Below are positions 15,884-24,707 of a stretch of DNA of 58,996 nucleotides, in pieces (position 1 is the first letter of the stretch; each line of letters starts with the position of its first letter). The notes beneath the pieces are model-generated. The model was not told the DNA's origin. It saw nothing but the letters and a program-made list of their open reading frames with translations, and ran no database searches. This DNA is from an uncultured Acidimicrobiaceae bacterium (GTDB lineage Bacteria > Actinomycetota > Acidimicrobiia > Acidimicrobiales > SZUA-35): the NCBI GenBank assembly GCA_947259095.1, contig CAMYLA010000016.1:1-58996 (forward strand). The letters are read 5' to 3'. A program made the position numbers and the translations under genes.

Positions 15884-17720
15884 TCAGGAGGCAAAAATTG
15901 ATCTCGGTATCGCCGGCCTGGGGCCGGCCGAACACATCGGGCGGGGCGGATTCGCAGACGTCTACCGGGCAGAACAGCTGAGCCTGCGGCGAACGGTCGC
16001 GGTCAAGGTGCTGCGGGCCCAGGCCACCGACCCCGAGGCCCGGTTCCAGCGTGAGTGCCACGCCATCGGGGCGGTCTCGGACCACCCCCACATCGTCGGG
16101 GTCCACGAGGGTGGATTCACCAGCAATGGCCGGGCCTACCTGGTCATGGAGTATCTGCCGGGCGGTTCGCTCCAGGAACGGCTGGCCAGCTACGGGCCGA
16201 TGTCGGTCAGCGAGGTGGTCGACACCGGCATCAAGATCGGCAAGGCCCTGGCCGTCGCCCACCGCACCGGGGTGCTCCATCGTGATGTCAAGCCGGCCAA
16301 CATCATGATCTCGGCCTACGGGGAGCCGGCGCTCGGCGATTTCGGGATCGCCAGGATCGAAGGCGGCCATCAGACCGAGACCGGACTGGTCACCGCCAGT
16401 TTCGCCCATGCCGCACCCGAAGTGCTCGAGGGGCAGGCGCCGACGGCGGGAGCCGACATCTACTCGCTCGGCTCGACGATGTTCGAGCTGCTGACCGGTC
16501 GACCGCCATACTTCGATGCAAACGATGAGTCGATCTGGCCCCTGATGAAGCGGATTCTGTCCGAGCCGATGCCGTCGCCGGAATCGGTGGGGATGAGCCC
16601 CCGGCTCGGGGTGGTCTTCGCCAGGGCCACCGCCCGCGACCTGGGCGAGCGCTACCACGATGCCGAGGACCTGGTGGAGGATCTGACGCTGCTGGCATCC
16701 GATCCACTGTCGTTGACCCTCTACCCCCCCAGTGGCGGCGGTAAGCCCCGTGTCGCCGGTGAGGTCGGTCGCATCGAACTCGATGCCGAGGGAGGGGGCA
16801 CGGGCAACGCCAGATCGCTGATCGGCGGGCTGCCCCTCGGGGTGGCGAAACCGCCGGCGACGAAGCCCGATCTCACCTCGGTCCAGCGGCTGGAGTCCGA
16901 CACCGAGGTGATGGCGGCAATCGACGTTCCCGGTCCGCCTGCGTCGATGGAGCGGCTGGCGACGATCGGCGGCGGTGCGGACGATCTCCCGGTGCCGGCC
17001 GCCACCACGATGGATCTTCCGGCGGCCACCCCCTCGCCGCCCCGACCGGCCGCCGCTCGATCGGGGCGGACCGCGATGACGATCGTTGCCGGGTTGTTGC
17101 TCCTGGCCCTGTTGGGTGCCGGCGGGCTGTACCTGTTGAACCGGGGCGACGACTCGGCCGGCACCGAGTCCGCACTGCAGCCGGTGGTACTCGACCCGTC
17201 GGCGGTCGAGATCGACGGACCACTGCGAGCCGGCGAGCGCTACACCGTCGACGTCCCGGGGGCGCCGCCCGGCGCACCGGCCACGGTACTGATCGACGGT
17301 CAACCGACGGGAGACCCCGCAACCGCCGCACCGATTGCCTTCGACGCCGTCGCAGGCCGCCATTCGGTGGCGGTCGAGGTCGCCACCGATGCCGGGACCG
17401 AACGAACCGAGGCGCTGGCCGTCTATGCCATCGATGGCTCCCCGCAGGGTGGCTTCCGGGCCTACCTGGCATCGATCCACATCGAGCGCCAGGGCTGGGA
17501 GACGGCCCTGGCGGTCTACGACGGGCTGGTGGCCGAGGGTCACACCGACCTGGAACTCCTGGTCACCGATGAGGTGCCGGAGCTGACGTCGGGGTACTGG
17601 GCCATGTCGGTGGGTGGGTTCGGCGCTGACGGGGACGCCGCCGAGGCCTACTGCGAACGGTTCGACCTGGCGATCCCCGCCGACTGCTACGCCGGGTTCC
17701 TGGCCCCCGCCGCCCCCTGA
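15876..17720 (+). CDS. Membrane Ser/Thr protein kinase (Pkn type) with extracytoplasmic domain
   Basis: 614 residues if begun at GTG 15876. The kinase domain has all catalytic elements: G-loop IGRGGFADVY (21-30), Lys44 in VAVKVL, HRDVKPAN (135-142), DFG (155-157) and APE in HAAPEVLEG. A Pro/Ala-rich linker follows (about 290-400), then one transmembrane helix (about 403-423, IVAGLLLLALLGAGGLYLL) and an ectodomain of about 190 residues. The ectodomain repeats landmarks of the preceding protein: AGRHSVAVEV, GFRAYLASIHI, GYWAMSVGGFG and AYCERFDLAIPADC. The start is open: an AGGAGG at 15886-15891 sits five bases before an in-frame ATT at 15897, whereas GTG 15876 has no such site and would depend on coupling. 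Confidence 0.93.
   Translation: MADQEAKIDLGIAGLGPAEHIGRGGFADVYRAEQLSLRRTVAVKVLRAQATDPEARFQRECHAIGAVSDHPHIVGVHEGGFTSNGRAYLVMEYLPGGSLQERLASYGPMSVSEVVDTGIKIGKALAVAHRTGVLHRDVKPANIMISAYGEPALGDFGIARIEGGHQTETGLVTASFAHAAPEVLEGQAPTAGADIYSLGSTMFELLTGRPPYFDANDESIWPLMKRILSEPMPSPESVGMSPRLGVVFARATARDLGERYHDAEDLVEDLTLLASDPLSLTLYPPSGGGKPRVAGEVGRIELDAEGGGTGNARSLIGGLPLGVAKPPATKPDLTSVQRLESDTEVMAAIDVPGPPASMERLATIGGGADDLPVPAATTMDLPAATPSPPRPAAARSGRTAMTIVAGLLLLALLGAGGLYLLNRGDDSAGTESALQPVVLDPSAVEIDGPLRAGERYTVDVPGAPPGAPATVLIDGQPTGDPATAAPIAFDAVAGRHSVAVEVATDAGTERTEALAVYAIDGSPQGGFRAYLASIHIERQGWETALAVYDGLVAEGHTDLELLVTDEVPELTSGYWAMSVGGFGADGDAAEAYCERFDLAIPADCYAGFLAPAAP
15886..15891 (+). promoter_or_regulatory. Strong ribosome-binding site in front of an in-frame ATT codon of the kinase gene
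   Basis: AGGAGG follows the stop of the upstream gene by two bases. With five bases of spacing it points to ATT at 15897; the TTG at 15898 is out of frame. No ATG, GTG or TTG stands in the kinase frame at a suitable distance. Initiation at ATT (as in infC) would still leave the complete kinase domain. Confidence 0.5.
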
Positions 17721-17787
17721 GCGGTGCTCCGGCCCGCCTCGATCGGTTGATTTGTGCCGTACCGGACCATCAACGAAGCTCGTGACG

Positions 17788-19023
17788 ATGGACTTTGACC
17801 TCCCGTCGCAGGACGATCCGCGGCGTCTCGACGTCAGGCGGTGGCTTGCCGACAACCCCGATCCGACCGGTCGGGAGCTGGCCGAAGCGGGCTACGTGGT
17901 ACCCCACTGGCCGGCCCCCTACGGCATCGACGCATCACCGATGCACCAGCTGATCATCGACGACGAGCTGGCCAGGGCCGGGGTGACGCGGCCGGCAAAC
18001 GCCATCGGCATCGGGTGGGCCGGTCCGACGATCCTGGCCGCCGGCACCGAGGCCCAGCAGCGCCGCTACCTGCCGAAGATCATTTCCGGGGAGGAGATCT
18101 GGTGCCAGATGTTCTCCGAGCCCGACGCCGGCTCCGACCTGGCGGCGCTGGCCACCCGGGCCGTGCGCGACGGCGACCAGTACGTGATCAACGGGTCGAA
18201 GATCTGGACCAGCGGGGGTCACGGCTCCCAGTTCGGCATCCTGATCGCCAGAACCGATCCCGATGCGGCAAAGCACCGCGGTATCTCCTACTTCATCTGC
18301 CCCACCGACATCGACGGTCTGACCATGGAGCCGATCATCGACATGACCACGGCCCACTCGTTCAACCAAACCTTCTTCGATGATGTTCGGTTGCCGGTGG
18401 AGATGCGGGTCGGTGAGGAGGGAGACGGTTGGCGGCTGGCCAAGGTCACGCTGTCGAACGAACGGGTCCAGCTGTCCTCGTCCGGTTCGCTGTGGGGGGC
18501 CGGGCCGTCGGCCGGCGACCTGCTCGATCTGGTCCGGGCCGGCGGTGGTGCTGTCGATCCTCGACGCCGCCAGCAACTCGCCGCCCTCCACTGCGAGGCC
18601 GAGGTGCTCAGGCTGAACCGGCTCCGGACCCTGAGCGCCACATTGTCGGGCAAGACGCCGGGCCCCGAGGCCTCCATCCAGAAGATCATGGCCGACGAGC
18701 ACGGTCAGCACGTCATGGCCGCGGCGGCAGCCGTTGTCGGCCCCGAAGCGATGTTGAGCGGCTCCGGCCCCGCTGGTGCGCTGGCGAAGCGCGCCCGTTC
18801 CGGGGCGACGGAGATCAAGATCGACACCAGCCGGTTCCCAGACGTCGACCCGGTGTGGCACTACGGGTTCCTGTTCTCGCCGGCGCTGACCCTCGGCGGG
18901 GGGACCTTCGCCGTCCAGCGCAACATCGTGGCCGAGCAGGTGCTGGGGTTGCCGAGGGAGCCAAACCTGCAGCAGGGCATGACCTGGGCCGAAACCATGC
19001 GGTCGAGAACGACCGCCCGTTGA
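17788..19023 (+). CDS. Acyl-CoA dehydrogenase
   Basis: 411 residues. FAD-dependent alpha,beta-dehydrogenation of an acyl-CoA thioester. Family features: the FAD/substrate loop QMFSEPDAGSDLAAL, the INGSKIWTSGGHGS segment of the beta domain, NERVQLSSSGSLW in the C-terminal helical domain, and the tail GGTFAVQRNIVAEQVLGLPRE. The substrate is not predictable. It starts with MDFDLPSQDDP at 17788; a GTG two codons earlier is possible. The stop overlaps the start of the MFS gene by one base, so the two are translationally coupled. Confidence 0.94.
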   Translation: MDFDLPSQDDPRRLDVRRWLADNPDPTGRELAEAGYVVPHWPAPYGIDASPMHQLIIDDELARAGVTRPANAIGIGWAGPTILAAGTEAQQRRYLPKIISGEEIWCQMFSEPDAGSDLAALATRAVRDGDQYVINGSKIWTSGGHGSQFGILIARTDPDAAKHRGISYFICPTDIDGLTMEPIIDMTTAHSFNQTFFDDVRLPVEMRVGEEGDGWRLAKVTLSNERVQLSSSGSLWGAGPSAGDLLDLVRAGGGAVDPRRRQQLAALHCEAEVLRLNRLRTLSATLSGKTPGPEASIQKIMADEHGQHVMAAAAAVVGPEAMLSGSGPAGALAKRARSGATEIKIDTSRFPDVDPVWHYGFLFSPALTLGGGTFAVQRNIVAEQVLGLPREPNLQQGMTWAETMRSRTTAR

Positions 19024-20411
19024 TGCCGAGACGACGGGTCTTCCACGGCTGGAAGATGGTTGGTGCCGGTGCGGCGATCCAGGCTCTGCACAGCGGACTG
19101 CTGACCCAGGCCTTCGGCAGCTATGCGGTGGTGTTGCAGCGGCAGTTCGGTTGGAGCGCAACCAATTTCTCGGTTGCGTTCTCGTTGATGCGGGCCGAGA
19201 GCGGCCTGCTGGGTCCGGCCCAGGGGTGGGCACTGGAGCGGTTCGGCACGGTCCGGGTCATGCGGGTCGGGGTGGTGCTCATGGGACTGGGCATGATCGG
19301 TTTCAGCCAGATCCAGAATCTTTGGCAGTTCTTCGCCACCCTGTTGGTGGCGGCGATCGGGGCCAGCCTGTCGGGATTCCTCAGCATCACCTCGGCCACG
19401 GTCGGCTGGTTCGAGAGAAACCGGGCCAAGGCCCTTTCCTTCTCGGGAACCGGTTTCGCCATCGGCGGCATCGCCATCCCCGGCGTCGTGTGGGTGATCC
19501 GGACCCTGGGGTGGCGGTGGACCGCGGTCATCAGCGGGCTGGTCATCATTGCCGTGGCCTACCCGCTCAGCGGGCTGTTCGGCCAGACACCGGCCGACCT
19601 GGGTGAGTTCGTTGACGATGTGGACCCGGCCACCGTCGTCGACAACCGGCCCCGCGCCGAGGGTGTCTCCGACGTTCATTTCTCGGCCGGCGATGCGGTG
19701 CGGACCAGGGCGTTCTGGATGATCTCGTTCGGTCACGGCACCGCCCTGCTGGTGGTCGGGGCGGTGATCGCCCACCTGGCCCTGTACCTCACCAGCGAGC
19801 AGGGGTTCACGCTCCAGGAGGCGAGTTTCGTCGCTGGGGCCCTGCCGTTGCTGCAGTTCGTTGGACAGATCCTCGGCGGGGTGCTCGGCGACCAGGTCAA
19901 CAAGCGGCTCCTGGCCTCGCTGGCCATGGTCGGCCACATGGTCGGGTTGCTGCTCCTGGCCTATGCCACCTCCCGGTGGATGGTCTGGCTCTTCGTTCCA
20001 TTCCACGGCTTGGCGTGGGGGGTCCGGGGCCCGCTGATGCAGGCCCTGCGGGCCGACTATTTTGGATCGACGTCGTTCGCCAAGATCATGGGGCTGTCAT
20101 CGATGATTGTCATGATGGGCATGATGGGCGGCCCGCTGGTGGCCGGGATCCTGGCCGACCGGACCGGCAGCTACCGCCTCGGCTTCACCGTGCTGGCCCT
20201 GCTGGCCGGGGTCGGGATGGTGTTCTTCATCCTGGCCACGCCACCGAAGCCACCCCGTCGGACATCGGAGCCGAAGACGGGGCCGCCGATCGACGATCGG
20301 GCCGACGCCGTCGATACCGGCCGGCCGCCGCTCCCGCTTCCTCCCCGGTCGACGGCGCCGGCACGGTCTCGCCACGGCGAGGTACCGAGCCCAACACCGC
20401 CAAGATCGTGA
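19023..20411 (+). CDS. MFS transporter (monocarboxylate/oxalate-antiporter-like)
   Basis: 462 residues with about twelve hydrophobic helices. The N-terminus HGWKMVGAGAAIQALHSGLL, the loop GWALERFGTVRVMRVGVVLM and the mid-protein DLGEFVDDVDP insertion resemble MFS permeases of the monocarboxylate/oxalate group. The start ATG shares its A with the TGA of the acyl-CoA dehydrogenase gene (TGATG at 19021-19025), so co-expression and a role with an organic-acid or acyl substrate are likely. The last 45 or so residues are Pro/Arg-rich and non-membrane; this part overlaps the 3' end of the oppositely oriented MFS gene by 185 bases. Confidence 0.92.
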   Translation: MPRRRVFHGWKMVGAGAAIQALHSGLLTQAFGSYAVVLQRQFGWSATNFSVAFSLMRAESGLLGPAQGWALERFGTVRVMRVGVVLMGLGMIGFSQIQNLWQFFATLLVAAIGASLSGFLSITSATVGWFERNRAKALSFSGTGFAIGGIAIPGVVWVIRTLGWRWTAVISGLVIIAVAYPLSGLFGQTPADLGEFVDDVDPATVVDNRPRAEGVSDVHFSAGDAVRTRAFWMISFGHGTALLVVGAVIAHLALYLTSEQGFTLQEASFVAGALPLLQFVGQILGGVLGDQVNKRLLASLAMVGHMVGLLLLAYATSRWMVWLFVPFHGLAWGVRGPLMQALRADYFGSTSFAKIMGLSSMIVMMGMMGGPLVAGILADRTGSYRLGFTVLALLAGVGMVFFILATPPKPPRRTSEPKTGPPIDDRADAVDTGRPPLPLPPRSTAPARSRHGEVPSPTPPRS

Positions 20412-21504
20412 TCACCCCCAGCCCGGCCGATCCGATGAAGGCCGCCTCGACCGAGCGCTGAAAGACCGGCACCCACAGCAGCGGACCGACGGCGTGGCCG
20501 ACGAATCGAAACGACAGGATGGCCGACAGTGCCCCGCCCCGATTTTCGGGGACGATCGACGCGCCGACCTTCTGGAACACCACGATCACGAAGCCGAACA
20601 TCGAGCCGGCAAGGGCGTACAGCGCCGCGGTTGCGATCACCCCGTCGGTCGCGCCGAGCCCGGCCACCAGCAGGCTGACAACGGCGGTGGATCCCACACC
20701 GCAGGCCCGGGCCCCGTATCGGTCGAGCAATCCCCCGAACGCCGGGCCCAGCATCGTCGCGCCCAGGTTGCCTCCGGCCAGCAACAGTCCCGCCGCCTCC
20801 GGCGACATGTCGAGCACGTCCCGAGTCTTCAGCCCGACCAGGATGCCGGCGCCGATCGGGCCGGCCGCAGCGGCGAACGACCCCAGCCCCAGCAGCAGCA
20901 GCCGACGGGACAGCAGGGGTCTGATCGGCGGGCGGTCGGCCCCGACCCGCCGCTCACCGGGCGGCGTGAAGACCACGATGACCAGCGCCACCGCAGCGGT
21001 GCCCCAGAACGCCAGTCGCCAATCCACGGCGGCGGCAAGGCCGCCGACGAACGGGGCCAGGCCGCCGCCGGCAGCCTGAAAACTGGTGTAGATGCCGACC
21101 TGGCGACCCAGCCGCGCTTCCGGCGTGACATCGGCAAGCCCGGCGATGAGCAATGGGGTGATGAACGCATTGCAGACCCCTTGGGCGGCCCTGGCGGACA
21201 GGAACAACGTCAGGGTCGGCGCCAGCGATACCAGCAGCGACGCCGCACAGTAGCCAACCAGGCTGATCTGCAGCACCCGCCGTCGGCCGAAACGTTCCCC
21301 GATCGTGCCCGAGACCAGCAGCAACACCGCCATCGGGAACAGGTAGGCGGAGAGTCCCCAACTGATGGTGGCCGAGTCGACCTCGAACCGGTCCCGCAGC
21401 TCGGGCAGCATGGGGATGATCACCAGGGTGCCGAACGGGCCGAGCAGGCCACCGAGGTAGTAGGGCAGGGCCCGCAGCCCGGCGACGCTCGTCGTCTCGC
21501 TCAC
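20227..21504 (-). CDS. MFS transporter (drug/efflux type)
   Basis: 425 residues from a GTG at 21504 (VSETTSVAGLRALPYYLGG). Hydrophobic helices run through the protein; the MFS signature between helices 2 and 3 reads GTIGERFGRRRVLQI and the motif after helix 8 GGLLDRYGARACG. About 60 C-terminal residues are hydrophilic. It is divergent from the amidohydrolase gene at 21592, 87 bases away, and convergent with and overlapping the other MFS gene. The substrate is unknown. The internal 5' frame continues open upstream of 21504 but antisense to the amidohydrolase gene and is not coding. Confidence 0.9.
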   Translation of the reverse strand: MSETTSVAGLRALPYYLGGLLGPFGTLVIIPMLPELRDRFEVDSATISWGLSAYLFPMAVLLLVSGTIGERFGRRRVLQISLVGYCAASLLVSLAPTLTLFLSARAAQGVCNAFITPLLIAGLADVTPEARLGRQVGIYTSFQAAGGGLAPFVGGLAAAVDWRLAFWGTAAVALVIVVFTPPGERRVGADRPPIRPLLSRRLLLLGLGSFAAAAGPIGAGILVGLKTRDVLDMSPEAAGLLLAGGNLGATMLGPAFGGLLDRYGARACGVGSTAVVSLLVAGLGATDGVIATAALYALAGSMFGFVIVVFQKVGASIVPENRGGALSAILSFRFVGHAVGPLLWVPVFQRSVEAAFIGSAGLGVITILAVLGSVPRRGETVPAPSTGEEAGAAAGRYRRRRPDRRSAAPSSAPMSDGVASVAWPG

Positions 21505-21591
21505 CGTTGGAGTATCGACGCTCGGACGTCGTGGCCGCCAAACGCCGGGACCGCTAGGGTTTGGCCTCCGACGATGAGGAGGAGGACTCCC

Positions 21592-22836
21592 GTGACTCTG
21601 GCGACCGAGGTGTTGGCGGTGGATCGAGATCGGCTGTGGGGCCGACTGATGGAGATGGCAACGGTCGCCGCCACCGCCAACGGTGGCAGCAACCGCCAGG
21701 CGTTGAGCGACGACGATGCGGCCGGCCGGGCGCTGTTCGGCGGTTGGGCCCAGGCCGCGGGATGCACCGCCGAGACCGACGAGATCGGCAACCTGTTCGT
21801 CCGACGACCGGGCACCGATCCCGAGGCGGCCCCGATTCTGATCGGCAGCCATCTCGACACCCAGCCGACCGGCGGTCGTTTCGACGGGGTGTACGGCGTG
21901 CTCGGTGGCCTGGAGGTCATCGAGCGGCTCAACGATCTGGATCTCGAGATCCCCAACCCGATCGAGCTGGCGGTCTGGACGAACGAGGAAGGCTCGCGTT
22001 TCCAGTACTCGATGATGGGCTCGGCGGTGTGGGCAGGCAAGCTCGGACTCCAGCAGGCCAGAGACCTGACCGATGTCGATGGGATCTCGGTTGCCGCAGA
22101 ACTCGATCGTCTGGGCTGGAACGGCACCAGGCCGGCTCGGCCGTCGGACCATGTGGCGGCGTTCGAGCTGCACATCGAGCAGGGGCCGATCCTGGAGGCC
22201 GAGCAGGTCCAGATCGGTGTCGTCACCGGCGTGCAGGGCCTGCGCTGGTTCACCATCGAGTTGGGCGGTTTCCCGGCCCACGCCGGGCCGACACCGATGG
22301 CGGGCCGGAAGGACCCGGCCATGGCCATGGCTGCGGTCGTGACCGAGGTATATCGGGCGGTGGCGGCAAAAGGGGAGTGGGCCAGGGCGACCTTCGCCCA
22401 GTTCAACTCCACGCCGGTGTCGCCAAACACCATCCCCGAGACACTGACCTGCACCCTCGACATTCGACATCCCGATGGCGGCGTGCTCGACGAGATGGAA
22501 AAGGAGATGCGGGCCATCGTGGCCGCCCGCTGCGACGACATCGGCGTGACCCACCGGGTGACCCTGCAGAACGACTCGGCGCCCGTGCACTTCGCAGACG
22601 AGGTGGTGGATGCGGTTGAACGGTCGGCGCAGGCTGTGGGGTTGTCGAACCGCCGGATGATCTCCGGGGCCGGCCACGACGCCTGCTACGTCGCCATGCA
22701 CTGCCCGACGGCGATGATCTTCGTGCCGTGCGAGGCCGGCCTCAGCCACAACGAGGCCGAGAACATCACCGCCGAGCAGGCGGCCAACGGCGCCGCAGTG
22801 CTGCTCGGAGCGGTCCGCCGTATCGCCTCGGTCTGA
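21592..22836 (+). CDS. M20-family hydantoinase/carbamoylase-type amidohydrolase
   Basis: 414 residues from a GTG at 21592 preceded by AGGAGGAGG. It belongs to the Zn-dependent carbamoyl-amino-acid/ureidoglycolate/allantoate amidohydrolase group. Metal-site segments are IGSHLDTQPTGGRFDGVYGV, TNEEGSRF and the C-terminal GAGHDACY and SHNEAENITAEQ; FELHIEQGPILE and GFPAHAGPTPMAGRKD are also family-typical. It would release an amino acid or ureido product plus ammonia. Substrate is uncertain. The nitrile hydratase operon ends 55 bases downstream in the opposite orientation, so both genes may serve nitrogen acquisition. Confidence 0.93.
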   Translation: MTLATEVLAVDRDRLWGRLMEMATVAATANGGSNRQALSDDDAAGRALFGGWAQAAGCTAETDEIGNLFVRRPGTDPEAAPILIGSHLDTQPTGGRFDGVYGVLGGLEVIERLNDLDLEIPNPIELAVWTNEEGSRFQYSMMGSAVWAGKLGLQQARDLTDVDGISVAAELDRLGWNGTRPARPSDHVAAFELHIEQGPILEAEQVQIGVVTGVQGLRWFTIELGGFPAHAGPTPMAGRKDPAMAMAAVVTEVYRAVAAKGEWARATFAQFNSTPVSPNTIPETLTCTLDIRHPDGGVLDEMEKEMRAIVAARCDDIGVTHRVTLQNDSAPVHFADEVVDAVERSAQAVGLSNRRMISGAGHDACYVAMHCPTAMIFVPCEAGLSHNEAENITAEQAANGAAVLLGAVRRIASV

Positions 22837-22890
22837 GCGCCGTTCGAGGCGGCCTCGGCCGGCCCTCCGTGAACCCGAAGGCCGCCGGGC

Positions 22891-23295
22891 TCAGCTCCGG
22901 CGGCTTTGATCGTCGTGGTCGTGGTGATCGTGGTCGTCGTGGCTGTGGTCGTGGTCGTGGCCCGCCGGTCGGCCGGCCAGGACCTCGGTGGTCGAGTCCA
23001 GTTCTCCGGCGGAGACGATCTCCAATCGATCCAGCAGCTCCTCCAGTGCCCGCTGCCAGCAGCCCCAGTAGTCGTACTGGGTCAGGTCGGTCAGCGATGC
23101 CTCGTGGGCCGCGATCTCACTGATCAGCCCATCCCGGAAGGTGTCCCATTCGAACCGCTCGGCCCGGTGTAGCTGCATCGTGGTTCCGAACATGCGGGAC
23201 TGCCAGGGAGCGCTGAAAACCAACTCCCCATTGGCCCGGGGTGGCGCAGCCGGCCCCTCGACGTCGAGCGGATCCTCGGCTGCCACCTCGGTCAT
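22891..23295 (-). CDS. Nitrile hydratase accessory/activator protein with His-rich tail
   Basis: 134 residues. The first part, NGELVFSAPWQSRMFGTTMQ through FEWDTFRDGLISEI and YDYWGCWQRALEELLDRL, matches the small accessory proteins related to the N-terminal half of the beta subunit (NhhG/NhlE type). In cobalt enzymes these carry alpha subunits and metal into the complex by subunit swapping. The tail HDHDHSHDDHDHHDHDD is an obvious metal-binding stretch and supports a cobalt-delivery role. The gene overlaps the alpha-subunit gene by four bases (ATGA). It is the last gene of the operon. Confidence 0.85.
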   Translation of the reverse strand: MTEVAAEDPLDVEGPAAPPRANGELVFSAPWQSRMFGTTMQLHRAERFEWDTFRDGLISEIAAHEASLTDLTQYDYWGCWQRALEELLDRLEIVSAGELDSTTEVLAGRPAGHDHDHSHDDHDHHDHDDQSRRS

Positions 23296-23942
23296 CGGCC
23301 GGACCCCGACCCGGTGGCGGCCGCATCGTTCGGGTCGCTCTGGCCGTTCGGGCCGTTCGGCCTGGCGACCCCGATCATCGAGTCCCTGGTGACGAGGGCT
23401 GCCAATTCCTCCTCCGACAACTCGTCGGTGCCGGCCGGACGTTCGGGAATCACCAGGTAGCGGACCTCCGAGCTCGAATCCCAGACCTGGACGGTGGTGT
23501 CGTCTTCGAGTTCGAGACCCATCTCGGACAGCACCACCCGAGGCTCACGGACGATCCGAGAGCGGTACTCCGGCGACTTGTACCAGCTCGGCGGCAACCC
23601 CAGCAGGGTCCACGGGTAGCACGAGCAGAGGGTGCAACACACCACGTTGTGGACCCCTGGCTCGTTGACGACCACCTCGAGCCGCTCCAGCCGTCCGGGG
23701 TTCACGCCGATGTCGGCGACCGTGGCGTTGGCATCGGTCAGCAGCCTGGCCCGGAAGTCGTCGTCGATCCAGGCTCGGGCCACCACCTTGGCCCCGATCA
23801 TCGGACCGATCCGTTCGCTCCAGGTCTCGATGAAGTTGTCGACCTCGGTCCCGGTGAGGATGCCCTTGTCGATGAGCAGGCCTTCGAGGGCCTCGGCTCG
23901 GATGGCCTGCCGTTCGGCCAGGTCGCTCTCGGCGTCCGTCAT
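23292..23942 (-). CDS. nthA: Nitrile hydratase alpha subunit, cobalt type
   Basis: 216 residues. The metal-binding loop reads VVCCTLCSCYPW. The C-T-L-C-S-C motif is the one associated with low-spin cobalt(III), where iron enzymes have C-S-L-C-S-C. The Cys preceding the motif is less usual; Val is common there. PWTLLGLPPSWYKSPEYRSR and VWDSSSEVRYLVIPERP are family blocks. With the beta subunit it hydrates nitriles to amides in the cytosol. It overlaps both neighbours by four bases. The C-terminal 25 residues (Asn/Gly/Ser-rich) are an unstructured extension. Confidence 0.95.
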   Translation of the reverse strand: MTDAESDLAERQAIRAEALEGLLIDKGILTGTEVDNFIETWSERIGPMIGAKVVARAWIDDDFRARLLTDANATVADIGVNPGRLERLEVVVNEPGVHNVVCCTLCSCYPWTLLGLPPSWYKSPEYRSRIVREPRVVLSEMGLELEDDTTVQVWDSSSEVRYLVIPERPAGTDELSEEELAALVTRDSMIGVARPNGPNGQSDPNDAAATGSGSGR

Positions 23943-24661
23943 CTTGTCTCCTCGGTTCGGGTCCCGCCGGTTGCCGGGGTCGGCTCAGCCGCTTCGAGAT
24001 ACGGTTCGAACAGGTCGATATGGCAGATCTGGTGGGGGTCGCCGCCCGGGCCCCAGAGCTCCCGGGCCGAAAAGCCGACCGCATAGACATAGGTGGGCTG
24101 CTCCCCGTCACCGTGGGCCATCGTGTCGGGAAAGGTGAACGCGGGATAGGCCCGTACCACCACCCCGGTCCGGCCCCGCACATACCGGGGGAGTCGATGG
24201 TGGCCCCGCTGAGGCGGGTCCGGCGAGGTCCGGACCCGATCACCGACCTCGAACCGGCGGGGCCGGTCGATCGTCCGGAGGAAGCTGGCGTCGTTGTCCC
24301 GGGACTCGAGCGACTGCACAGGGTGCATCCGAGGTGGGGGAGCGGTCTGGTCCGGGTGATGGCCGAGGGCGGTGACGGCCCGATCCACCTCGGCCTGTTC
24401 GGCGATGCCCTGATCCACCACGGCCACCTCCACTGCGGCCAGCCAACGACCCCAATAGGAGATGGGTAGGTAGCGGGTCGGGTCGAGCCGCTCGATCCGG
24501 TGGCGGTGGGCGTCGATATTGGTCCTGCCCGATCGCAGCAGGGCGAACATGGCGGCACCGGAGAACGCCTGCCAGCGACTGCCGACGTCGATCGGTTCAT
24601 CGGCGACGTAGGGAACCGGGCCGTAGCCCTCCATGCCTCCCATGTCGTGAATGCCGTCCAT
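23939..24661 (-). CDS. nthB: Nitrile hydratase beta subunit
   Basis: 240 residues. The N-terminus MDGIHDMGGMEGYGPV is the hallmark of this subunit. The middle contains RYLPISYWGRWLAAVE and the C-terminal SH3-like barrel contains FEVGDRVRTSPDPPQRGHHR and RLPRYVRGRTGVVVRAYPAF. The order beta-alpha-accessory is that of cobalt-type operons. The stop overlaps the alpha start by four bases, ensuring balanced translation. The short-chain dehydrogenase gene lies 46 bases upstream on the same strand. Confidence 0.95.
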   Translation of the reverse strand: MDGIHDMGGMEGYGPVPYVADEPIDVGSRWQAFSGAAMFALLRSGRTNIDAHRHRIERLDPTRYLPISYWGRWLAAVEVAVVDQGIAEQAEVDRAVTALGHHPDQTAPPPRMHPVQSLESRDNDASFLRTIDRPRRFEVGDRVRTSPDPPQRGHHRLPRYVRGRTGVVVRAYPAFTFPDTMAHGDGEQPTYVYAVGFSARELWGPGGDPHQICHIDLFEPYLEAAEPTPATGGTRTEETR

Positions 24662-24707
24662 CGGCCGATCGTAGTCAACCGCTCCGCCGGGCGTCGATGT
24701 CCGGGGG

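Noticed and set aside
22906..23172. Plus-strand frame starting with a run of Val residues
   Set aside because: It is the antisense of the His/Asp-rich tail of the nitrile hydratase accessory gene.
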